Assembly (NCBI GenBank): GCA_963704565.1
Contig: OY969917.1
Coordinates: 744,001 to 808,000, forward strand
DNA length: 64,000 nucleotides
Reading direction: 5' to 3'
Source: Rhodoblastus sp963704565
GTDB lineage: Bacteria > Pseudomonadota > Alphaproteobacteria > Rhizobiales > Beijerinckiaceae
Made by a program: the position numbers and the translations under genes. Position 1 is the stretch's first letter. Every line of letters starts with the position of its first letter. The notes under the pieces are model-generated. The model did not search any database and was not told the DNA's origin. It worked only from the letters and a program-made list of their open reading frames with translations. Shown piece by piece: positions 58,231-64,000 of this stretch.

Positions 58231-58278
58231 AAATTTTGAAATTCCGAAGTATTTCGTAACGCGAGATCGGTGAGGGAT

Positions 58279-58375
58279 TCCCTCCCCCTTGTGGGGAGGG
58301 TCAGGGTGGGGGGCGACGCGCCGAAACGCCGAAGGTTGCAACCCCCGCCCCAGCCCTGCCCACAAGGGGGAGGGA
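58279..58375. repeat. Dispersed inverted repeat (CCCTCCCCCTTGTGGG type)
   Basis: Arms 58279-58313 and 58341-58375 pair over 35 nt with a few mismatches: TCCCTCCCCCTTGTGGGGAG on the left against the complement of AGGGCTGCCCACAAGGGGGA-like sequence on the right. The motif is a very common intergenic palindrome in alphaproteobacteria. It lies between the convergent EamA and tyrS genes and could act as a bidirectional transcript end. Confidence 0.8.
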
Positions 58376-58413
58376 GCGCCGCCGCCCGCCTTCGCTCGGC
58401 AGCATTCGCGGAT

Positions 58414-59673
58414 TCACCGCGCTTTCAGCAGCACATGCTTCTTCTTGCCAACCGAGAGTTTCGCCACGCCGTCCTTGGCGAAATCCTTGGCCGCGAGCAC
58501 ATAGCGCTCGTCGGTGATCGTCGCGTCGTTGAGCTTGAGGCCGCCGCCCTTGATCTGGCGGCGGGCCTCGCCGGTGGAGGGCGTCAGGCTGGCCTTGACG
58601 AAAGCCGTCAGCACGCCGAGCCCGGCCGCGATCTCGGCTTCCGTCACGGTCACGGTCGGCAGGCTTTCGGCCAGCACCCCTTCCTCGAAGGTCTTGCGCG
58701 CGGTCTGGGCGGCGGATTCGGCCGCGGCGCGGCCGTGCAGCAAAGCGGTGGCCTCATTGGCCAGGATCTTTTTCGCCTCGTTGATCTCTGCGCCCTGCAG
58801 AGCGGCGAGCCGCGCCACCTCGTCGAGCGGCAAGGCGGTGAAGAGCTTCAGGAACCGCTCGACATCGGCGTCCTCGGCGTTGCGCCAATATTGCCAGTAA
58901 TCGTAGACGGACAGCATGTCGGCGTTGAGCCAGACCGCGCCGGCGGCGGTCTTGCCCATTTTCGCGCCGGAGGCGGTGGTCAGGAGCGGCGAGGTGAGGG
59001 CGTAAAGCTGCGGCGTCCCCATGCGGCGGCCGAGATCGAGCCCGGTGACGATATTGCCCCACTGGTCCGAGCCGCCCATTTGCAGGATGCAGCCGTGCCG
59101 CTTGTTCAGCTCCACGAAATCATAGGCCTGCAGGCACATATAGTTGAATTCGATGAAGGACAGTTCGTGCTCGCGCTCCAGCCGCAGCTTGACCGAATCC
59201 ATCGCCATCATGCGGTTGACCGAGAAATGCCGGCCGACGTCGCGCAGGAAGTCGATGTAATTCAGCTTGCACAGCCATTGCTCGTTGTCGCTCATCAAGG
59301 CGTCGGTCTTGCCGGGGCCGAAGGTCAGGAATTTCTCAAAAACCTTCCTGATCGAATCCTTGTTGGCTTCGATGGTCTCGACGGCCAGCATTTTCCGGCT
59401 TTCGTCCTTGCCGGAGGGGTCGCCGACCCGGGTGGTGCCGCCGCCCATCAAGGCGATCGGCTTGCCGCCGGTCTTTTGCAGCCAATGCAGCATCATGATC
59501 GGCAGGAGCGAGCCGACATGGAGCGAAGGCGCGGTGCAATCGAAGCCGATATATGCGATCAGCTCGCCGGCGAGGGCCTTTTCGTCCAGCCCCGCGACAT
59601 CGGAGCATTGATGAACGAATCCGCGCGCCAAAAGAGTGCGGAGAAATTCGGATTTCGGCTGATGTTCGGTCAT
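58414..59673 (-). CDS. tyrS: Tyrosyl-tRNA synthetase
   Basis: Class I aminoacyl-tRNA synthetase charging tRNA-Tyr. The 419-aa protein has YIGFDCTAPSLHVGSLLPIM (HIGH variant HVGS), the tyrosine-binding MSDNEQWLCKLNYIDFLRDV region, GGSDQWGNIVTGLDLGRR, and KMSKS variant KMGKT in ASGAKMGKTAAGAV. The C-terminal S4-like RNA-binding domain (RQIKGGGLKLNDATITDERY) is present. Start MTEHQPKSEFLRTLLARGFV. Confidence 0.97.
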   Translation of the reverse strand: MTEHQPKSEFLRTLLARGFVHQCSDVAGLDEKALAGELIAYIGFDCTAPSLHVGSLLPIMMLHWLQKTGGKPIALMGGGTTRVGDPSGKDESRKMLAVETIEANKDSIRKVFEKFLTFGPGKTDALMSDNEQWLCKLNYIDFLRDVGRHFSVNRMMAMDSVKLRLEREHELSFIEFNYMCLQAYDFVELNKRHGCILQMGGSDQWGNIVTGLDLGRRMGTPQLYALTSPLLTTASGAKMGKTAAGAVWLNADMLSVYDYWQYWRNAEDADVERFLKLFTALPLDEVARLAALQGAEINEAKKILANEATALLHGRAAAESAAQTARKTFEEGVLAESLPTVTVTEAEIAAGLGVLTAFVKASLTPSTGEARRQIKGGGLKLNDATITDERYVLAAKDFAKDGVAKLSVGKKKHVLLKAR

Positions 59674-59717
59674 TCTGGCCTCGGCTTTCGCCGAGGTTTA
59701 GATTTTTGAGGCCGCGC

Positions 59718-59838
59718 GCGCAAGCTTTTGGCGCACGCCAGAGCGCGCGGGCCAACGTTGCGCAAGCTTTTGGCGCATGCCAGAGCGCGCGCCGACATTA
59801 CGCAAGCGGTTGGCGCACGCCAGAACGCGCTTTGGTGC
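59718..59838. repeat. Three imperfect tandem repeats of 40-42 bp
   Basis: Units begin GCGCAAGC at 59718 and 59760 and ACGCAAGC at 59800; each continues with TTTTGGCGCA[CT]GCCAGAGCGC or a close variant (the third has a GG change). It lies in the gap between tyrS and the next gene. Open frames across it encode only Ala/Arg-rich repeats and are not considered coding. Confidence 0.85.
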
Positions 59839-59948
59839 GGCCCTCAAGCTCCCGGCCTGTGGCGACGCTATTTGATATCATTGCTCCAAACGAAATGTTT
59901 TGTTAGTGACGGGGCCCCGCGTAAAGCTTGTGAATTTGGCTCCACGAA

Positions 59949-60938
59949 ATGACCCGCGTTCTTCAGCGCATTCCCGGCGCATCCTTTTTGTTCAAGCTGG
60001 CGTTTCGTCATCAAACACGTGAAAAATTCGGAAACAAGGCGACGTTGGATGGAGCCGCCGTTGTTGTTCTTATGCCAGGGTCAGTTCATATTGGGTTGCT
60101 TGCGCTGCAATATTTAACCGCTTACGGGAACGTAATATGCATTGCCAACGGCATGGCGAAGCAGGAAGTTGTGTTCATCGAGAATAATACAAAATTTCCG
60201 GTACTAACAATTCCTATGACGTTACGGCATAGCGATGTCATAGACATTCTCATCGCCGAGCTTGAACATCCATTTTGGCTCGTAGATCACGACTGTTACG
60301 TTATAGACACGAACATTCTCACCCACGAGCGCATGAACATGCGGTCGTCTGATGCAGGCGTTGCAATTTACAGCACATGCAACCCAATAAACGGCGTCAT
60401 TGTGCCAGAAACATTTTTGATGTTGTTAAATCCTGTTGTCATTCGTGAGCTGTTTCATAAATATAATGTTTCATCGCGGCGGATCAAATGGGGCGATCTG
60501 AGCAGGTCGGCTGTAGACGCAATGTTGAAATTGGGATTGAGCGAAACAAATATGCCAGAGGCGCACAAGTCCTATTTCGATACGCTGCGCGCCGTCGCCT
60601 TTCTGGCTCAGGGGGAGGGCAAAGGGTTCGTGATGAACCGTGGCTATAGTCTCAAATGCCAGTTCTATCCCGAAGCGATTCACATCGGCAATACGTCGTT
60701 CCCGAAATGGCCGCCCAATGGACGCTATGACGCCCTGGGGGTGTATTTCTGGAGAAGGTGTCTCGAAGAGCCGCAATTCGGCGCTTTCGTGGAGCGCTAT
60801 AACGGCTTGTGTCCCACGCCGCCCCGGACCTCGCGCGAAATCCGGGAATATTTGCTCCAATCGGATCTGATGAAGAAGGGCGATATTCCCGAATTCCTTG
60901 ACCGGCTGGACGCGCTCATTTCGAAATATTCGACCTGA
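59949..60938 (+). CDS. Unknown protein, possibly glycosyltransferase-like
   Basis: A 329-aa soluble protein beginning MTRVLQRIPGASFLFKLAFR. It contains AAVVVLMPGSVHIGLLALQY, then FWLVDHDCYVID with a DxD-like DHD, and KGFVMNRGYSLKCQFYPEAI. The order strand-rich half, DxD-like site and His/Asn-rich second half is reminiscent of GT-A glycosyltransferases, but I cannot place a family. The first 600 bp are markedly AT-rich compared with flanks, which suggests acquisition. The end overlaps no other gene; repeat copy D follows. Confidence 0.65.
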   Translation: MTRVLQRIPGASFLFKLAFRHQTREKFGNKATLDGAAVVVLMPGSVHIGLLALQYLTAYGNVICIANGMAKQEVVFIENNTKFPVLTIPMTLRHSDVIDILIAELEHPFWLVDHDCYVIDTNILTHERMNMRSSDAGVAIYSTCNPINGVIVPETFLMLLNPVVIRELFHKYNVSSRRIKWGDLSRSAVDAMLKLGLSETNMPEAHKSYFDTLRAVAFLAQGEGKGFVMNRGYSLKCQFYPEAIHIGNTSFPKWPPNGRYDALGVYFWRRCLEEPQFGAFVERYNGLCPTPPRTSREIREYLLQSDLMKKGDIPEFLDRLDALISKYST

Positions 60939-60952
60939 ACATTGCATGGTGG

Positions 60953-61058
60953 CTAGAGCGCGTTCGCAACTCATCGAGTTGAACGCGCCATGTTATTACA
61001 GTGTTTTGACATATATTCTTATCAGAAAAGTCTGAGCACTTTTCGTGAATATGATCTA
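60953..61058 (-). repeat. Two-hairpin intergenic element, copy D
   Basis: Contains the palindrome CGCGTTCGCAACTC/GAGTTGAACGCGCC (60959-60990) and a second hairpin (CAGAAAAGT/ACTTTTCG), joined by TGTTTTGACATAT, the shared spacer. The left end is CTAGAGCG; the right end has decayed to GATCTA. That end supplies the TAG stop (61056-61058) of the YjbQ-family gene. Confidence 0.82.
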
Positions 61059-61475
61059 TTCTCCAATGAGCTTGACCAACACCCGCTTGCGCCGGCCGCC
61101 GTCGAATTCGCCGTAGAAAATCTGTTCCCAGGGGCCGAAGTCCAGCTTGCCGCCGGTGATCGCGACCACCACGTCGCGGCCCATGACCTGACGCTTCATA
61201 TGGGCGTCGGCGTTATCCTCGCCGGTGCGGTTGTGCCAATAGCCCGAGACCGGCTCGTGCGGCGCGAGCTTTTCCAGCCAGACCTCGTAATCGTGGTGCA
61301 GCCCGCTCTCGTCGTCGTTGATGAAGACGCTGGCGGTGATGTGCATGGCGTTGACGAGGCAAAGCCCCTCGCGCACCCCGCTTTCGCGCAGACAGGCATC
61401 GACCTGCGACGTGATGTTGATGAAGGCGCGCCGGCCCGGCGTCTCGAACCAAAGCTCTTTGCGAAAGGATTTCAT
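61056..61475 (-). CDS. YjbQ/UPF0047 family protein
   Basis: A 139-aa protein of the UPF0047 family, annotated in E. coli as having thiamine-phosphate synthase activity that may not be its main role. Landmarks are ITSQVDACLRESGVREGLCL, VNAMHITASVFINDDE, the histidine pair in HHDYEVWLEKLAP, GYWHNRTGEDNADAHMKRQV and LGFGPWEQIFYGEFDG-like end (sequence LDFGPWEQIFYGEFDG). The stop codon is contributed by the end of repeat copy D. Confidence 0.88.
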   Translation of the reverse strand: MKSFRKELWFETPGRRAFINITSQVDACLRESGVREGLCLVNAMHITASVFINDDESGLHHDYEVWLEKLAPHEPVSGYWHNRTGEDNADAHMKRQVMGRDVVVAITGGKLDFGPWEQIFYGEFDGGRRKRVLVKLIGE

Positions 61476-61497
61476 TCGCGCGCCCTCCCGGCCGGTT

Positions 61498-61881
61498 TCA
61501 GATCGCCGCCACTATATCGGTTTTATTGAAATCGTCGCCGACGTAAAGAAGCGGGCAGTCATGCGCCTTGGCGAGGTCGTAGGCGAAGCAATCGCCAAAA
61601 TTCAAGCCGGCCGGATGAACGCCTTTGCCCCATCGCGCATGGGCGGCAGCCACGCGTTGGGCGGCAGCCGCGGTCACGTCGAGGATTTCCCAATCGAACA
61701 GATATAAAAGGCTCTGCATCTGCTCGGCGACATCCCGTCGACTGGCGACAATAAGCGCCTCGGCGACCGTGCCGGCGGAGATCAACACGCGATCGGCGTC
61801 GGCAAGCGCTTGCGCGCAGAGTTCGCCTTTCGGTTCGCGCAGCAGAATCGCCATGAGCGCGGAGGTGTCCACCGCGATCAT
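61498..61881 (-). CDS. vapC: VapC-type PIN-domain toxin
   Basis: Predicted ribonuclease toxin, 127 aa. The PIN acidic residues are visible: IAVDTSALMAILLREP (first Asp), a Glu in GTVAEALIVASRR, and the second Asp pair in LNFGDCFAYDLAKAHDCPLL with YVGDDFNKTDI. Its ATG overlaps the vapB stop by 4 bp (61878-61881), the usual antitoxin-first layout. Confidence 0.92.
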   Translation of the reverse strand: MIAVDTSALMAILLREPKGELCAQALADADRVLISAGTVAEALIVASRRDVAEQMQSLLYLFDWEILDVTAAAAQRVAAAHARWGKGVHPAGLNFGDCFAYDLAKAHDCPLLYVGDDFNKTDIVAAI

Positions 61882-62135
61882 TCCGGAAGTCCGTCCTCAC
61901 CATAAAGGAAGTCCTGGCTGCGCGCGGCGTTTGGGCCTTCGGAAGCCTTGGCCGAAGCGGCTGTCGCCAGAGATTTGATTTGGGCGAGACGATTTTCCCG
62001 GTCCCACGCCGCCTTGATCGGGGTGAGGCGCGCGGCCGGATGTCCGTGGCGCGTGAGAATGATCTCCTCGCCCGCTTCGGCGCGCCGCACGAGCTCGGTC
62101 AATTGGCCCTTGGCTTCGGTCACCGAAATACGCAT
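61878..62135 (-). CDS. vapB: VapB-type antitoxin (Phd/YefM-like)
   Basis: An 85-aa antitoxin. The ATG at 62135 gives MRISVTEAKGQLTELVRRAE followed by AGEEIILTRHGHPAARLTPI, the Phd/YefM DNA-binding fold; the C-terminal half (ARSQDFLYGEDGLPE) should wrap the toxin. A longer in-frame opening to 62444 overlaps the EcsC gene region and lacks family similarity, so it is rejected. The pair probably autoregulates. Confidence 0.9.
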   Translation of the reverse strand: MRISVTEAKGQLTELVRRAEAGEEIILTRHGHPAARLTPIKAAWDRENRLAQIKSLATAASAKASEGPNAARSQDFLYGEDGLPE

Positions 62136-62220
62136 CGCATCTGGCCTGTTTGGCGATGGAACAAGTCGAATTCTAGACCAGACGATAGTCCATTTCAATA
62201 GCCCTGTAGCGCGCCCGCTT

Positions 62221-63060
62221 TCACGCCGCCGGCGGCTGGATTTCATCCGGCTCGCGGGCCTTGGCGATGCGCTCATATTCGGAGCGCACATGGTCGGGGC
62301 CATATTTGCGCTCCAGCCGCCGCACCGTGAAATGGCCCTTGGCCAGCGACTGGAAATGGTCGATGAAGGCGAGATTGATCGCCGCGCCGCCAATGGCGCC
62401 GAGCGCCGGCGTCGCCTGGGCCAGGAATTTCTGGCTGACGACAAAGCCGAACCGCGATCCGATCTGGGCCATCAGCTTGACCAGAGCCGGCGCCGCCTCG
62501 TCCGCCACGCCCCGGCTGGCGATATAGCGAGCCGCTTCCGAAATCGAGCGCGCGAGCAGGCCGCGAATGGCGAAATAGCCGGATTCGGAGATGTTTTCGC
62601 CCGGCGCTCGGCCGTCGAGCGCGAAGACTTCCAGGCAGGCCATGGCGGTTTCCGGCGCGCGCAGATCCTCGCCCTCGGCGCGCGCGATATCGGCGATCGA
62701 GCGCAGCATCATTGTGGTGCTGAACGGCAGTTCGATCGGCAGGCTGACGAGGCCGAACGCGCCGCCCGCCGCGCCCGAGGCGGCGACGAGCAGCTTGTGG
62801 GCGCGGTCGCGGTCGCGAACCGGCTTGCCCGACAGGCTCGCCAGCGCCGCGCGCAAAGCGACCTTCATCGCCGCCATGGTCGCGCCGTCGATGATTTTCG
62901 TCGCGCGTTCGGGCGCCAGGTTTTTGAGCGCATTGACCTTGCGCCCGACGGCGTTGGCCAGCCGCAGGGCGGGGCCGACATGCTCCAGCCGGCGCACCGC
63001 GTCCATCAGGGCGGCGTGATCGGCGGCGTTCATCCGCTTGGCGTCGAAATCCGGTCTCAT
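62221..63060 (-). CDS. EcsC family protein
   Basis: A 279-aa protein of the EcsC family, whose biochemical role is unclear. It contains RLANAVGRKVNALKNLAPER, AASGAAGGAFGLVSLPIELP with a membrane-associating segment, STTMMLRSIADIARAEGEDL, and the C-terminal GAIGGAAINLAF and GHFTVRRLERKYGPDHVR. The C-terminal third is matched by the truncated copy at 14814-15107. Confidence 0.86.
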   Translation of the reverse strand: MRPDFDAKRMNAADHAALMDAVRRLEHVGPALRLANAVGRKVNALKNLAPERATKIIDGATMAAMKVALRAALASLSGKPVRDRDRAHKLLVAASGAAGGAFGLVSLPIELPFSTTMMLRSIADIARAEGEDLRAPETAMACLEVFALDGRAPGENISESGYFAIRGLLARSISEAARYIASRGVADEAAPALVKLMAQIGSRFGFVVSQKFLAQATPALGAIGGAAINLAFIDHFQSLAKGHFTVRRLERKYGPDHVRSEYERIAKAREPDEIQPPAA

Positions 63061-63398
63061 CCGCGCTGCCCTTCCGCGCTCTTTCCACGACCGCCGGGAA
63101 ATGTGGCTGATTTTCGTCGTTTCAAGCCCCGAATTAACCCTGTCGCGCCCGGAAATCTTAACGCGCGGCCTCGTGGTAGTAAAGCGTCAGGCTTGCCCAG
63201 CGTGGCCAATATACGTAAGACGCCAGTAAAACCAAGGGTTACAGCCGAATGCCGACAATTTGAGCGAATTTGGCGAGGCGAAATTATACTTACCGCGTTG
63301 AAAGCAAAAAATGAATGTATTTGTCTAAAATGCGGCGCTTGTACTTAGATCGATAGCAGAATGGCGCGGGCATACTTTCCTCAACAACGGGGAATGAC
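63061..63398. other. Intergenic region, no gene identified
   Basis: The 338 bp between the divergent EcsC and BTLCP-protease genes become AT-rich from about 63200 (ATTATACTTACC, then AAAAAATGAATGTATTTG). It must hold both promoters, but I see no consensus pair, repeat or RNA gene that I can support. Confidence 0.5.
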
Positions 63399-64000
63399 AT
63401 GCGCCTCTCGAAACTTCTCGCTCTCGCCTTCGCCCTCCTGGCCGCCGCCTTTTCGGTCAGCCCGGCTTCGGCTTCTTCCAGCAGCGACATCTCCTACGCC
63501 TCGGTTGGCGGCGAGACCAGCATTCCCTATGGCTGGATCGTGTTTTGCGGCCGTTACAAGAGCGAATGCGCCGGCCCGGCGCTGCCGGCCGCCGACGTGA
63601 ACCTGAGCGACAGCGCGCGCCGCGAAATCCAGGACATCAATTCCTTCGTCAACCGCGCCGTCGAGCCGATCACGGACATGGATCATTGGGGCGTGGTCGA
63701 TCGCTGGGATTATCCGGTGGACGGCAAGGGCGATTGCGAGGATTACGCCCTGCTGAAGCGCAAGATGCTGATCGAGCGCGGCTATCCCCGCCAGGCGCTG
63801 CTGATCACGGTGGTGCGCGACGAGAATGACGAAGGCCACGCCATTCTGACCGTCAAGACCAACCATGGCGAATTCATCCTCGACAACCTGACCGATGAAA
63901 TGAAGCCGGTGGACGCCGTCCCCTACCGCCTGGTGAAGCGCCAGAGCCAGCAGGATCCGAATGTCTGGGTCGCGCTTGGCCCCACCGCCGCCCCGGTCGT
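63399..64000 (+). CDS. Bacterial transglutaminase-like cysteine proteinase (BTLCP), C-terminus outside the window
   Basis: Periplasmic transglutaminase-like cysteine peptidase family, whose members in other bacteria cleave large adhesins or act with cyclic-di-GMP effectors. The ATG at 63399 gives a signal peptide (MRLSKLLALAFALLAAAFSV-SPASA). The catalytic Cys is in VDGKGDCEDYALLKRKMLIE, the His in DENDEGHAILTVKT and the Asp in GEFILDNLTDEM. About 200 residues are visible; the frame is open at the right edge. Confidence 0.9.
   Translation, partial: MRLSKLLALAFALLAAAFSVSPASASSSSDISYASVGGETSIPYGWIVFCGRYKSECAGPALPAADVNLSDSARREIQDINSFVNRAVEPITDMDHWGVVDRWDYPVDGKGDCEDYALLKRKMLIERGYPRQALLITVVRDENDEGHAILTVKTNHGEFILDNLTDEMKPVDAVPYRLVKRQSQQDPNVWVALGPTAAPV

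Noticed and set aside
59718..59838. Possible CRISPR array
   Set aside because: Only three imperfect units directly abutting one another, with no unique spacers; it is a tandem repeat. No other array-like pattern was seen in the window.
59728..59952. Open frame across the tandem repeats downstream of tyrS
   Set aside because: It encodes only the repeat in Ala/Arg-rich form and has no ribosome site or homologue-like pattern.

Overview
The window is a GC-rich chromosomal segment of an alphaproteobacterium, most likely in the Hyphomicrobiales (Rhizobiales). Supporting evidence: a cbbF-cbbP-cbbT-cbbA Calvin-cycle operon with divergent cbbR, class I PHA synthase, an alphaproteobacterial SOS box (GTTC-N7-GTTC) between uvrA and ssb, and BTLCP and EcsC family proteins. 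A facultatively autotrophic, PHB-storing member of the Beijerinckiaceae/Methylocystaceae is a reasonable guess, but nothing in the window fixes the genus.

Layout. 1-5.6 kb: Calvin-cycle operon and its LysR regulator. 5.6-8.7 kb: a frameshifted phosphoesterase, a solute-binding protein and tRNA-Leu(UAA). 8.9-14.4 kb: a phosphate/polyphosphate-flavoured cluster made of a CYTH protein, a 647-aa protein of unknown function, a PPDK-like protein lacking the PEP/pyruvate barrel, and PPK2. 14.6-20 kb: small and truncated genes, a MITE-like element, MgtC, a DsbA-like protein, an RMD1/DUF155 protein and an ABC exporter. 20.1-22.6 kb: an FLK-repeat protein convergent with a methyltransferase of the type that includes rickettsial protein-lysine methyltransferases. 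22.7-30.4 kb: thioesterase, rplM-rpsI, argC (frameshifted), a Gly/Tyr-rich exported protein, phaC, an alaC-like aminotransferase and a lipoprotein. 30.5-37.4 kb: a scarred region with two IS110-family elements, remnants of a chemoreceptor gene and a RAYT transposase, AT-rich orphan genes, a sulfotransferase and a frameshifted chemoreceptor. 37.5-45 kb: yajC-secD-secF, an Mth938-like gene, uvrA and ssb. 45.3-50.3 kb: an AT-rich PD-(D/E)XK nuclease-like gene split by an IS5-type element, then a second IS5-type element carrying a passenger gene. 50.3-64 kb: patatin, gyrA, a methyltransferase, rpmG, a universal stress protein, an EamA transporter with a His-rich tail, tyrS, an AT-rich orphan gene, a YjbQ-family protein, vapBC, EcsC and a 3'-truncated BTLCP protease.

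The points most worth following are: the split PPDK-like phosphotransfer gene pair beside PPK2; the lysine-repeat protein paired with a methyltransferase; the nuclease-like gene whose frame is restored exactly when the IS and one target duplication are removed; an IS5-type element whose passenger gene ends in a stop codon supplied by the CTAG target duplication; and four copies of a two-hairpin intergenic element bounded by CTAG. Three genes (phosphoesterase, argC, chemoreceptor) each carry a single net +1 frameshift, so indel errors in the assembly must be considered before calling them pseudogenes.
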